Source: Lentisphaerota bacterium
GTDB lineage: Bacteria > Verrucomicrobiota > Lentisphaeria > Oligosphaerales > JABHEG01
Length of the DNA: 64,000 nt
Direction of reading: 5' to 3'
NCBI GenBank assembly: GCA_018676675.1
Contig: JABHEG010000200.1
Span: forward strand, 33,127 to 97,126
This document shows, piece after piece, positions 13,064 through 22,684 of the stretch; the first letter of the stretch is position 1; every line of letters begins with the position of its first letter. Below the pieces are notes generated by a model. The model did no database searches. It had not been told where the DNA came from and saw nothing but the letters and a program-made list of their open reading frames with translations. The position numbers and the translations under genes are program-made.

Positions 13064-14620
13064 ATGCCTGATATGCCAGACGAGCGCCACCCGAACGTCC
13101 TCTTTCTGCTCAGTGATGAACACAGTTTCCGCTGCATGGGGCACGTTCCCGAAGAGGACGGTGGTGAACCGGTCGAGACACCGACGTTCGACCGTTTGGC
13201 CGAGCTGGGAACAGTGTTCACCGATGCGTACTGCCAGATGCCCCTCTGCACGCCATCACGGATGTGCATCCTGAGCGGCCTGGAGGTACGCCGAAGTGGG
13301 GCGTGGACCAACCAATCCGTGCTGCGCCCGGAACTGACCACAATCCCAAAGACCTTTGCGGCCGCAGGCTACGAGACATGCCTGGTCGGCAAAATGCACT
13401 TCGGCGGCAACCTGCAGTTCGCCGGTTTCAGACACCGTCCCTACGGTGACCTTACCGGGGTCTGCGGACACCAGTGGGAGCCGCTGGAGGATGAGAACCG
13501 CAACACCATGCGCGTGCGTACGAGCGGAGCCGGCGTCACCGGCATCCCGGAAAGTGCGATTCAGGACAATGTCGTCGCCCATGAAACGGTGGCCTTCCTG
13601 CGCGAACACACGCACGCAAATCCGGAACAGCCCTGGTTCCTGTGTGCCTCGTTCTCGCGTCCACACTTCCCTCTGACCGCCCCGAAGCGTCACCTGGACC
13701 GCTACTGGCCGAACGGCGTGACCGAACCCCGTGTTCCCGCTTCCGGGGAGGCCTATGACCATCCGATGAGCGTGGGCATGCGGAAGGGGTTCAAAGCCGA
13801 TGATGTCGACCATGATGAAACGATGCGTGCCCGAGCCGCCTATTTCGCCTGCGTTACGTACCTGGATCAGGTGATCGGAGACCTCCTGCTTCGTCTTGAG
13901 ACTGATGGTCTTCTGGACAACACGATTATCGTCTACACCACGGACCATGGGGAGATGGCCGGCGAACACGGGGTCTGGTGGAAAAACGGCTGGTATGAAG
14001 CCTGCACGCGCGTCCCGTTCATCGTCTCTTTGCCCGAACAACGAACAGGCGAAGTGCCGGCTTACCGCTGTCGGACACCTGTTCCACAGCTGGACCTGTT
14101 CCCAACCTGCTGTGGCTTAGTGGGGATAGAGGCCCCGGACACCCTTCAGGGGGTTGATTTGAGCCCATCGGTCTGTTCGGGAGAGGAACCGGAGGACCGC
14201 CCCGTCTTCTGCGATGGACTTACCCCGCGCTGGGGCAAAGGGACAGAATTCCGCTCCGTGCGTTGGCGCCAGTTCAAGTACGTCATCTTCCGGGAGGCAG
14301 AGCCGTTGATGTTCGATCTCGACGGCGACCCCGGTGAGCAGACAAACTTGCTGCAGCATGAACTCATCGGAGACGCACGGGACGCAGCGGCGTTCCTCGC
14401 TGACTGGGCCGCGCAGAGCATCGACTTCAACGCAGCAGCCCAGGAATGGAAACAGCGTGACGGCGGCCTCGCAGAGGAGCATAGGCAAAACGTGGCCCCG
14501 GGAACGCCGAACGCATTCCTCATGCCGTCAGGGAAAGTGGTCAGCGCAGACGATGCCCTCTACAACCCAACCGTTATAGCCGAGACACCGCAGGAAGCCT
14601 TCGGAGACTACCCGGGGTAG
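13064..14620 (+). CDS. Sulfatase (type I, alkaline phosphatase superfamily)
   Basis: 'PNVLFLLSDEHSFRCMGH', sulfatase signature 'CTPSRMCILSG', 'YTTDHGEMAGEHGVWWK'. RBS-like 'aaggag' upstream. Confidence 0.92.
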   Translation: MPDMPDERHPNVLFLLSDEHSFRCMGHVPEEDGGEPVETPTFDRLAELGTVFTDAYCQMPLCTPSRMCILSGLEVRRSGAWTNQSVLRPELTTIPKTFAAAGYETCLVGKMHFGGNLQFAGFRHRPYGDLTGVCGHQWEPLEDENRNTMRVRTSGAGVTGIPESAIQDNVVAHETVAFLREHTHANPEQPWFLCASFSRPHFPLTAPKRHLDRYWPNGVTEPRVPASGEAYDHPMSVGMRKGFKADDVDHDETMRARAAYFACVTYLDQVIGDLLLRLETDGLLDNTIIVYTTDHGEMAGEHGVWWKNGWYEACTRVPFIVSLPEQRTGEVPAYRCRTPVPQLDLFPTCCGLVGIEAPDTLQGVDLSPSVCSGEEPEDRPVFCDGLTPRWGKGTEFRSVRWRQFKYVIFREAEPLMFDLDGDPGEQTNLLQHELIGDARDAAAFLADWAAQSIDFNAAAQEWKQRDGGLAEEHRQNVAPGTPNAFLMPSGKVVSADDALYNPTVIAETPQEAFGDYPG

Positions 14621-14628
14621 ACAACGCC

Positions 14629-16392
14629 ATGTTCCAAGCCGTCACACTGGTTGATCCTGCTCGGCCGATCCCCGCCGAATGGCTGGAGGCAGCCGGCATC
14701 GACTATGTCTACACGTCAGGCGCCCTGTCGCTGGCAGCGGACAGCGAAGGACGCCCTGTGCTCTCGGACGCGCAGCAGGCACGTTGGGAAGCCCTGCAGG
14801 CGATCTATGGCACCACGAACGTCCGCGTCCTGATCATGAGCAACTACTACGCCCATCCGCCCGAAGGGACGGAGGCCGTGGACGTGAGTGGACGCCCTCT
14901 CGCGATGGCTTGCCTCCGTAGCGATCGGTTCCACAGCTGGATGCACGACCGGATTACTGCCCAGACCAAAGCCTACAGTGCCTTCAGTGTCTTTGGCGGC
15001 TTTGTGTTCGACGACGGCTGGGGCACCCGCGTCGATGCCTGTTACTGCGATCACTGTCGAGAGATCTTTGGGGATACGCCCCCGACGTTTGCGGTCAGAG
15101 AAGGTACGGGAATCGTTCCGGACGACGCAACTGAGCTGCGTTGGGACGCATTCCAGCGTCAGTCCCATGAGCGCTATATCCGCACGCAGTCGAGCGCCGT
15201 CCGCGAGGTGTCGGACGACGCGATGATGTTGACCATCCCGTCCGACTCCTTTTTCTATGGGCGCCTTCTGAACGCCAATCTCCCTCGTGAAGAGCTCGCC
15301 CTTTCCGCGTCAGCGCTGCTCCAGCGCATTGAGCGGATGCAGGTCCGTGACTGGCACCTCTACCAGAGCTTCCCACTCCCGCGGCTCCCTGAGGGCGACG
15401 AAGAAGGCCTTCAACCGTGGGGTATCGGGGCCCACTTCACCGCAGACTCCCCCAAGCTGGTTCTCTGCAATGAAGGCCCATTCATTCAACACACCTCCCG
15501 GATGCAGATGATGAGCCCGGCCGAAATCGAGCAGATGATCCGGATCACGGTGGTCGAGGGAGCCCAGCGAATGTGCTACTGGGCCTCCGGGGCATACACG
15601 GGCTATCACCCTGACGGCTTCGCGGCAATGGCCAGGGTTTACGAGGAAATACGGCCGATCGAGTCCCTGCTCGCCTCACGCACGCCATTCCCTGCCCGAG
15701 TGGGGCTTCTCTACTCCACAACGACCGAAGTCCTTGAGCAGCCCTGGCGCGAGAACCTGAGTGAACGCTGGCAGCATCTGCACAGTGTTGAGGCGACCGC
15801 CTGGGCCCTCCGAAGAGGCGGTGTTTGGCACCGCATCATTATGGAATCGGATCTGCCGGCAGCCGCGGCAGCCGACCTCGACGTCTTGATTTTGCCATCC
15901 ATCCGCTTTGTTTCCCAGGCCGCCGCGGATGCGCTTGAGACCGCGATGGCTTCGGGCACCGCCGTTGTCGCTTTGGGAGAGACCGTGGACATCCCGGGTG
16001 CAACGCGCCCTGCGCACGATGTCACCTTCTGGCACCGCTGCATTCGCGACGGGTATCGGCAGAGCAGTAACCTTGATCTGCACTACGAGAACGCGGAAGA
16101 GCATCTCCTGCCCCTGATTCGCAGCCTGTCACCGGGACCGGTTGCGGTCTCCGCACAGCACTCGGTCAGCGCTCTGCACTGTGTCGGCAAGGACCTGCTG
16201 CTCATGGCCGCCAACTGGTTGCGCACGGAAACAGACGATGTGGTCCTCACCGCTCAACGGCCGTTCAGAATCACAGACGCTGAATCGGGCGAGGATCTCG
16301 GCATCGTGTCCGCCAACGCCAAACGAACGGTGTCCGTCCCGCCGGCCGGCTGGCGCGTCCTGCGCGTCGAAGTAATGCCGCCCTGTCCGTAG
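14629..16392 (+). CDS. GH-like TIM-barrel protein (unclassified glycosyl-hydrolase-like)
   Basis: 'GGFVFDDGWGTRVDACYCDHCREIFGD', later 'RVGLLYSTTTEVLEQPW' beta-galactosidase-trimerization-like segment; 9 bp downstream of the sulfatase. Confidence 0.6.
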   Translation: MFQAVTLVDPARPIPAEWLEAAGIDYVYTSGALSLAADSEGRPVLSDAQQARWEALQAIYGTTNVRVLIMSNYYAHPPEGTEAVDVSGRPLAMACLRSDRFHSWMHDRITAQTKAYSAFSVFGGFVFDDGWGTRVDACYCDHCREIFGDTPPTFAVREGTGIVPDDATELRWDAFQRQSHERYIRTQSSAVREVSDDAMMLTIPSDSFFYGRLLNANLPREELALSASALLQRIERMQVRDWHLYQSFPLPRLPEGDEEGLQPWGIGAHFTADSPKLVLCNEGPFIQHTSRMQMMSPAEIEQMIRITVVEGAQRMCYWASGAYTGYHPDGFAAMARVYEEIRPIESLLASRTPFPARVGLLYSTTTEVLEQPWRENLSERWQHLHSVEATAWALRRGGVWHRIIMESDLPAAAAADLDVLILPSIRFVSQAAADALETAMASGTAVVALGETVDIPGATRPAHDVTFWHRCIRDGYRQSSNLDLHYENAEEHLLPLIRSLSPGPVAVSAQHSVSALHCVGKDLLLMAANWLRTETDDVVLTAQRPFRITDAESGEDLGIVSANAKRTVSVPPAGWRVLRVEVMPPCP

Positions 16393-16637
16393 CCCGAAGG
16401 ACGAATCCGCCCATCCCTTTGGCACTGTTGACAGCATTTTACCGGGAACCGCGTAAGAAACGAAAGCGACGTGCGGAGTCTCCTCTGAAGTCAACGGTAC
16501 GGATGCGCTGTGGACAGGGGGCCAAGTCACTGGTGGTGAATGGCGCTAAGATGGCGGGGGCAGTCGCAGCGCGATAGGTTATCTGGGCGCCGGACCAGTC
16601 CGGACGCAGTGCCAAACCCTCGGGAGGGGTATAAATC

Positions 16638-19136
16638 ATGGCTATGTATGATCCGGCTGAGGAGACTCAGGAAGCGGCGCTTGACGAGATGGAGAGCTCC
16701 GTCGCCCGAAATCTCATTCCTGGCGCCCTCTGCGTGCCGCCACCCGATGAAACGGTTCCTGACAAGATCGACAAGTACCCCATTACCCGCTTCCTTGCTC
16801 ATGGTGGGATGGGGAGCGTGTACTTGGGCTCCCATCCGAATCTCGATATACCGGTCGCCATCAAGCTCATAAAGAAGCGCTATGCAGGCAAACCTACATA
16901 CGTGAGTCGTTTCGTGCGTGAAGCGCGCCTGGCGTCGCAGCTCAACCATCCGAATATCGTCCGGATATATGATGCCGACCAAGACTGCGGGACGTACTTC
17001 ATGGTCCAGGAGTACGTTGAGGGAGGGAACTTACGGGATCTGTTGCGCTCCTTGCCAGACCGGAAGCTTCCCGTGCCCCAGGCGCTTAGGATGGCTAGGT
17101 CCTTGGCCCGGGCACTGGACGCCGCAGAAGGCCTGAGCATTGTCCATGGTGACATCAAGCCGACGAATGTTCTGCTGACGCGGAGTTCGGAACCTAAGCT
17201 CGCCGACTTGGGCCTTGCCCGGGAATTCGACCAGCAGACCACCTTTGACTTCGAGGACCCTCCGCACGCGGCCGGACGCTCCGTCTCAGGATCCCCGGCG
17301 TATATGTCCCCGGAACAGATCAACGACCCACAGAGCATGGACACCCGGTCGGATATCTACGCGTTGGGCATAACCTTCTACCAAATGGTGACGGGCAAAG
17401 TACCGTTCGCGGGATCGACCATCCGGGAATTCCTGCACAAACATGTCAACGAAGAGATTGGCGACCCACGGGACGTCAATCCCAAGATCCCTGGTCGAGT
17501 CGCTCAGATTATCCTGCGGATGTGTGCCCGTGATCCAGAAGCGAGGTACCAGAATGCAGCTTCGCTCCTGGCGGATTTGGAACGGGCATCCCTGCCCTTC
17601 TGGAGGCGCAATGCCACAGTTCTGGCCGCCGTTCTGTTTGTGGTCGCCGTAGCGGGAGTCACACAACTGCTTCCGCAAAGCCGCGACGACCAGTTGGCCC
17701 TCGCTGAACAACACCTCTGCAGTGGCGACTCCGCCCAGGCCATCGCGGTGCTGGAACCGATCACCGACCGATCGCCAGGAGACATTCGGGCCTTCTACGG
17801 ACTCGGGCTCAGTCACCTCCAGGAACGTAATCCCGCGGGTGTTGCACATGCCCGGGAACATCTGGCCAGGCTGCCGGAAGGCTTGGAGTGCGCCCAACAC
17901 CTGGAAGCGTTGGAAGCACTTGACCGGGGTGACCTGGAACGGGCTGAACAGCTGGTGATCGAGTGGGAAAACAAGGCCAAGTACCGCCTTCCCTTCCTGC
18001 ACACAAAGGGAATGCTGCTGCTGCGCAGACGAGACCCGGACGATGCGGCCCTTGCCCTCACGGAAGCCGTGCAGGAAGCAGCGCTCTTCGACTTCCAGCG
18101 TTTCGGCGTTTTCGACTCGCTGGCCAAACTCTTCGCCGCCGAAGGAAAATACGACAAGGCCAGCGCCGTCTATGCCCAGGCGCTGAAGGGACGGACAGGG
18201 GTTGGGAGCCCACCACCCATGCTTCATACCAACTACGCGGTGTCCCTGATGAACGCGGGCAAGACGGCGGACGCGGCCGAGCCGCTGCAGATTGCTCTGC
18301 AGATCGATCCGAAGGATGAAATGGCCCTCTATCTCAATCGCAAACTCAAGCGCCTTGCGGAGGAAACGACCTCGAATGTAACGCAACGTACCATGGCAAT
18401 GCTGGACGACGTGAGCAAGGCCGTCGCCGCCAGGCGCGGGAGCATGGATGCCTGGAGCAGCCGTCCGACAATCCTGACGTTCCCGCCCGCGGAGAACGAG
18501 ACACCACTCCCCAAGCGGCTGGGGGAAGAACAGCGCCTTGCCCAGGAGATCGCTGACGAAGTCCAGCGCCGACGTGCCCTCCCGGTGGTCAATCGCGACG
18601 CATTCGAGCACATTCTCCGCGAGCACAAAGTGTCTGCCTCGGAGTTGGCAGCCGGCGATGCACGAGTGCGCCTCGGGAGACTGTTCCCCGCCTCTGTACT
18701 CGTGCAGGCCACCTACCGCGAACGGGAACGGGCGCGCATGAAACTGCGCCTGGTGGATGTTGCCACATCTGAGATCGTGGCGGTCATCTCGGCTGAACAG
18801 CAGGCGGATCAGGACGACGCGGGCTTTGTCACCGCGATCGTCGATGAACTGCTTGAGAAGGTGCGCACAGCGTACCCGATCCAGGCACGGATCGCGACCG
18901 TGTCCAAGAAGGACTGCAACATTGATGTCGGCAGCTACCATGGGTTGCGTGAGGGGGCCGTTCTGGACGTCTACCCACCGGAGGCCAACCCGAGGAGCAA
19001 AGCCCTCGCCCGACGCCCCCCCATCGCCCGACTCCGGGTTGTTGATGTGAGTCCGTTCACAGCAACGGCACAGGCCGAGGGGGAACCCGCCCCGGCGTTG
19101 GTCCAGGGCATGCTCGTGATGGCGCCCCTCCGGTAG
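16638..19136 (+). CDS. Membrane Ser/Thr protein kinase (PknB-like) with TM helix, TPR region and CsgG-like C-terminal domain
   Basis: 'FLAHGGMGSVYLGSH', 'VAIKLIKK', 'IVHGDIKPTNVLL', 'KLADLGLAREFD', 'SPAYMSPEQINDPQSMDTRSDIYALGITFYQMVTG'; TM 'NATVLAAVLFVVAVAGVTQLL'; TPR-like repeats; C-term 'MKLRLVDVATSEIVAVI'. Confidence 0.88.
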   Translation: MAMYDPAEETQEAALDEMESSVARNLIPGALCVPPPDETVPDKIDKYPITRFLAHGGMGSVYLGSHPNLDIPVAIKLIKKRYAGKPTYVSRFVREARLASQLNHPNIVRIYDADQDCGTYFMVQEYVEGGNLRDLLRSLPDRKLPVPQALRMARSLARALDAAEGLSIVHGDIKPTNVLLTRSSEPKLADLGLAREFDQQTTFDFEDPPHAAGRSVSGSPAYMSPEQINDPQSMDTRSDIYALGITFYQMVTGKVPFAGSTIREFLHKHVNEEIGDPRDVNPKIPGRVAQIILRMCARDPEARYQNAASLLADLERASLPFWRRNATVLAAVLFVVAVAGVTQLLPQSRDDQLALAEQHLCSGDSAQAIAVLEPITDRSPGDIRAFYGLGLSHLQERNPAGVAHAREHLARLPEGLECAQHLEALEALDRGDLERAEQLVIEWENKAKYRLPFLHTKGMLLLRRRDPDDAALALTEAVQEAALFDFQRFGVFDSLAKLFAAEGKYDKASAVYAQALKGRTGVGSPPPMLHTNYAVSLMNAGKTADAAEPLQIALQIDPKDEMALYLNRKLKRLAEETTSNVTQRTMAMLDDVSKAVAARRGSMDAWSSRPTILTFPPAENETPLPKRLGEEQRLAQEIADEVQRRRALPVVNRDAFEHILREHKVSASELAAGDARVRLGRLFPASVLVQATYRERERARMKLRLVDVATSEIVAVISAEQQADQDDAGFVTAIVDELLEKVRTAYPIQARIATVSKKDCNIDVGSYHGLREGAVLDVYPPEANPRSKALARRPPIARLRVVDVSPFTATAQAEGEPAPALVQGMLVMAPLR

Positions 19137-19253
19137 CACGGGCGGAATGGGCCGTCCCCCAACGCTATTGACTTTCTTTGGAGACGGTCGCGGCACGGCA
19201 GCCCTTCGACCAGGCTCAGGGCCTTGAGCAAGTCCCACAGCTGTGGGACGCGT

Positions 19254-19299
19254 CGAAACGGCCCCTCCCACTCTAGGGAAGCGTACAATGTGGGAGGCG
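19254..19299 (+). repeat. REP-like palindromic unit (tandem copy 1)
   Basis: CGAAACGGCCCCTCCCAC...ACAATGTGGGAGGCG; CCTCCCAC/GTGGGAGG arms; near-duplicate at 19308-19352. Confidence 0.7.
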
Positions 19300-19307
19300 C
19301 GGCGCGG

Positions 19308-19370
19308 CGAAACGGCCCCCCCACGTTGGCAAAGCGCACAATGTGGGAGGCGGTGCCATCCGGCGACCTC
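19308..19370 (+). repeat. REP-like unit (tandem copy 2) with 31-nt core AATGTGGGAGGCGGTGCCATCCGGCGACCTC at 19340-19370
   Basis: Core identical at 30062-30092 (+) and 46451-46481 (-). Confidence 0.8.
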
Positions 19371-19485
19371 TGCGCCAGTGCAGTGGCAAGACAAAGTTGA
19401 TGGCATCGGTCCGCCCCGCCCGGGCGCATCCGGCGGCGGCGGAACTCAGACTGACGCGCCACGAACCAATTGGGGAACGAGGAAA

Positions 19486-21573
19486 ATGACACGCCAAAGA
19501 CACGCCACTCTCGGAGCGATCCTGGGGTTGGCTCTCTGCCTGTCCCTGTCGTGTCGGCGCATCCCTCGCTCGTCCACCGCGCCCGCCCTGCCCCGATCAA
19601 CGTGGTGGAATTTCTATGCCCGGGGCATCGAGTTCTCACGGCGGAACGAGTGGGACAGTGCGATCCGCGATCTCGAGACGGCAATGGGCAAGCGTAAGGG
19701 AGCCATCTTCCCGGAAAACACCGAGAAGCGGCGAGCCAAGACGTATGGACTTCACTTCCTCGACAACTACTTCCCGCACCGTGAACTTGGCGTCTGTCTC
19801 TACTACCAGGGGCGCCTCAGCGAAGCCGAAGCCGAGCTGCTGGTCTCCCTGAAAATGCTCCCGTCTTCCCGAGCGAGTTTCTACCTCAATCGAGTCCGCC
19901 AGGCACGGTTGCGCAAGCAACAGACAGACGTGCGCCCGGGGCGAATTCGGCTCGATTTTGCCGTCCCGGAAGGCACGGTCTTCACCAACAAGGCCTATGT
20001 CGACCTCGACGGAAAGGCGACAAGTCCCGACTACGTTTCATCGGTCACCGCAAACGGTCACCCCCTCTTCATTGAGCTCGCCCGGCGCAGCGTGGAGATC
20101 AAACACCGGACTGTGCTCTCCCCCGGACAACAGGAGGTCCTCGTGACCGCACAGGATTTGGCCGGCAACCAAGCGACCTGGAGCAGATCCGTCGTTGTCG
20201 ACCTGGCCGGCCCGAGCATCTCTGTGGCGAAAGACCCGACCGCCCCAAAGCAGAATATCCTGCTCACCGTCAGCGACGAGGTCGGTCTGATGGCCGTCAC
20301 CATCAACGGGAGGCGGGTCGTATTGCCTCCCGACTCCCTCACGATGACGCGGGCCGTGCCGGTGACAGGGCGTAGAGAGATCGTCGTCACCGCGATCGAT
20401 AGGGCAGGAAACAAGACCAACTGGCGCCGACGAACCGGCGATTTGCTGAAGGCCTCCCTGGATCCCCGGCAATGCCATCCGACGCGCCAGTTGGCCATGG
20501 CCCCGGTCAGCACTATGCCGCTGTTCATGACGGCCGAGGCTTCCGGGGCCGCCTCAACCAAGGGAGTGAAGCGCCCAGATTCCGCGCCGCCCAGGCTCCA
20601 GCTGTTCCCGGACCTGGCAGACGGCTGTACGGTCACCACGGAGCACTATGTGCTTGACCTGGAGGTGCAGGACGAGGGGATGATTGACTCCGTCTCGATA
20701 AAGATGGGAGCGTGGCATGAACAGCAGTCACTGCGGAGTGCGCAGTGCATGATCCACCGTGTGACCCATACACTGGCCCTGGCCCCGGGAGATAACACGA
20801 TCCGCATTCAGGTCACGGATCTCGACGGTAACGTCCGGACCCGAGAGGCAACCATCACTCGCAAAGTGAATTGCCTGTGGCGCGAAGACCTCCGTATGAC
20901 CGTCGAGTTTCTGCCCATACAGAAGGACCACGTTCCGGCCATGCAGACGGTTGACCTGGCCGGCCCGATCCTTGAGAAACTGGTGGAATCGCCCCGCCGA
21001 CTGAACGTCGTCGATCGGTCTCCCAGGGTTCTGGAGCGCCTGCTTCTCGAGCTCAAACTCAGCCAAACGCCCTTGGCCGACTACCGGGCGGCCGTATCCG
21101 CCGGCAGGCTGAAGGCAGCTGACTGGTTGCTCAGAGGACGCCTCTTCTCCTGGGCCGGCAAGGACAACAGTGAACTGCTGGTCGAGCTGGTGGATGTGGC
21201 CACCTCGGAAGTCGTGGTGATCACCGACATCCATTTTGTGGGCAATGAGGAGCATCACGTTCGTCACCAGGCGCTCGGACTGGTGGGAAAACTGCACCAA
21301 CTGCTGCCTCGTGTGTCCACACCGATCAGCCGCGTCTCCCGGAAAAGCGTCGCCCTGTCTCTGGGGACCAGGGACCAAATTGCTCCGGGAATGGAGTTCC
21401 TTTTCATCCCCGGGGACCATGCTGAGCCGGAGTTTGCTGATCCTAAGACCTCGCAGAAAAGGTGGATTCATGGCAGAGTAACGACGGTCAAGGACAGGAG
21501 CTGTGCCTTGGAGATCCTCCCGCCTGAGGGGCAGAAGGCACTCCGAAAGGGCGATATAGCCGTCCTTCGTTAG
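19486..21573 (+). CDS. Putative lipoprotein: TPR, bacterial Ig-like repeats, CsgG-like C-terminal domain
   Basis: In-frame ATG 19486; lipobox-like 'LALCLSLSCRR'; TPR-like 'YARGIEFSRRNEWDSAIRDLETA'; 'VTAQDLAGNQATWSRSVVVDLAGPSISV' Ig-like; C-term 'LLVELVDVATSEVVVITD'. Confidence 0.65.
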   Translation: MTRQRHATLGAILGLALCLSLSCRRIPRSSTAPALPRSTWWNFYARGIEFSRRNEWDSAIRDLETAMGKRKGAIFPENTEKRRAKTYGLHFLDNYFPHRELGVCLYYQGRLSEAEAELLVSLKMLPSSRASFYLNRVRQARLRKQQTDVRPGRIRLDFAVPEGTVFTNKAYVDLDGKATSPDYVSSVTANGHPLFIELARRSVEIKHRTVLSPGQQEVLVTAQDLAGNQATWSRSVVVDLAGPSISVAKDPTAPKQNILLTVSDEVGLMAVTINGRRVVLPPDSLTMTRAVPVTGRREIVVTAIDRAGNKTNWRRRTGDLLKASLDPRQCHPTRQLAMAPVSTMPLFMTAEASGAASTKGVKRPDSAPPRLQLFPDLADGCTVTTEHYVLDLEVQDEGMIDSVSIKMGAWHEQQSLRSAQCMIHRVTHTLALAPGDNTIRIQVTDLDGNVRTREATITRKVNCLWREDLRMTVEFLPIQKDHVPAMQTVDLAGPILEKLVESPRRLNVVDRSPRVLERLLLELKLSQTPLADYRAAVSAGRLKAADWLLRGRLFSWAGKDNSELLVELVDVATSEVVVITDIHFVGNEEHHVRHQALGLVGKLHQLLPRVSTPISRVSRKSVALSLGTRDQIAPGMEFLFIPGDHAEPEFADPKTSQKRWIHGRVTTVKDRSCALEILPPEGQKALRKGDIAVLR

Positions 21574-21602
21574 CCGAAACGGGGCCGTCTGGAGTCACCG
21601 GA

Positions 21603-22205
21603 ATGGAATCTGCCACATCCGCCAGCCTGCTCGTGCGCCTGAGAGATGTTGGTAACGAGGACGCATGGGACGACTTCTACAGGCTCTACTCCCCCCTCAT
21701 CCTCAGCTTTGCCTGCCGCCGAGGGTGCACCCCTGACGACGCCGCTGATGTACTCCAGGAGACCATGGTCCGCCTCCTGCGCACCTTCCCCGGATTCTCT
21801 TACGAACCCGCTCTCGGCAGTTTCCGTTCCTTCCTTCTGAAGGTCGTGGATGCGCGGATCAAGGATGCGTTCCGGCGAAAGGCCGCTCGGGAAAGGCTGA
21901 GTCAGCGCGTCGAAGGAGGCGCAATCCCACTTACCGAAGAGCCAGACGAGAAGCCGGACCCAGGCGCGGAGTGGGATCGGCTCTGGGACACCAATCTGCT
22001 GCGCCGGGCGCTGGAGCAGGTCAAGAACCGCGTGCAGCCGACGACGTTCGAGTCATTCCAGCTTTACGTTGTCGAAGGGGTGGCGATCTCCGAGGTGCAG
22101 GCCCGGACCGGGCTTCCCCCCAACGTCATCTATCAGCACCGGAATCGCGTCATGAAGCTTCTGCGCAAGCACGTCGAGGCCCTGAAAAGCGAACTGGGAG
22201 AATAG
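21603..22205 (+). CDS. RNA polymerase sigma factor, ECF/sigma-70 family
   Basis: 'ASLLVRLRDVGNEDAWDDFYRLYSPLILSFACRRGCTPDDAADVLQETMVRLLRTF' region 2; 'AISEVQARTGLPPNVIYQHRNRVMKLLRKHV' region 4. Confidence 0.9.
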   Translation: MESATSASLLVRLRDVGNEDAWDDFYRLYSPLILSFACRRGCTPDDAADVLQETMVRLLRTFPGFSYEPALGSFRSFLLKVVDARIKDAFRRKAARERLSQRVEGGAIPLTEEPDEKPDPGAEWDRLWDTNLLRRALEQVKNRVQPTTFESFQLYVVEGVAISEVQARTGLPPNVIYQHRNRVMKLLRKHVEALKSELGE

Positions 22206-22207
22206 GT

Positions 22208-22684
22208 ATGCCCGATGATCCCTTGGAAGATGCGCTGCGGGAAGCAACGTTCGCCGAGACCTCGGCCATGAGCGGACCGCCGGATTCCCTCAGACAGAGG
22301 CTGGATGTGTTGCGCCGGGCGTTTTCCCCGGACACACAGTTCAAGAGCGTGACGTCACTGCAAATCGCCGACCCCGCTCACGCCCCGGGTGCCTTCGCCC
22401 TCACCAGCGCCACCACAGTCGGGACAGCGCCCAAGAACGCGATCTGTCTGACCGGACAGTTTATCTCACGCAAACACTGCTCCCTCCGTCCGATAGACGG
22501 CCAGTGGCTGATTGAGGACAACGATTCCACCAATGGGCTGTACGTCAACGGGGAACGTGTCACAAGTCGCTTTCTCTGCGATGGGGATATCGTCCAGGTC
22601 GGCAACGTGCCCATGGTGTTCCTGAAGGGTGAACAGGGAGCTTCAGGGCCAAGCGGGACACTGCCCCTCGACGAGGGGTCATAG
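22208..22684 (+). CDS. FHA domain protein
   Basis: In-frame ATG 22208, 2 nt after the sigma gene stop; 'FISRKHCSLRPIDGQWLIEDNDSTNGLYVNGERVTSRFLCDGDIVQVGNVPMVF' is a classic FHA core. Confidence 0.9.
   Translation: MPDDPLEDALREATFAETSAMSGPPDSLRQRLDVLRRAFSPDTQFKSVTSLQIADPAHAPGAFALTSATTVGTAPKNAICLTGQFISRKHCSLRPIDGQWLIEDNDSTNGLYVNGERVTSRFLCDGDIVQVGNVPMVFLKGEQGASGPSGTLPLDEGS

Noticed and set aside
16428-16462. TTGACA box as a sigma-70 promoter upstream of the kinase
   Set aside because: TTGACA is present but no convincing -10 element at suitable spacing.
17286-19406. 706-aa minus-strand ORF
   Set aside because: Antisense to a kinase with clear motifs; the long open antisense frame is a codon-bias artefact of GC-rich DNA, with low-complexity, family-less translation.
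19243-19485. Upstream extension of the lipoprotein ORF
   Set aside because: Translates REP-like repeats; the signal peptide/lipobox start at 19486 is much better supported.
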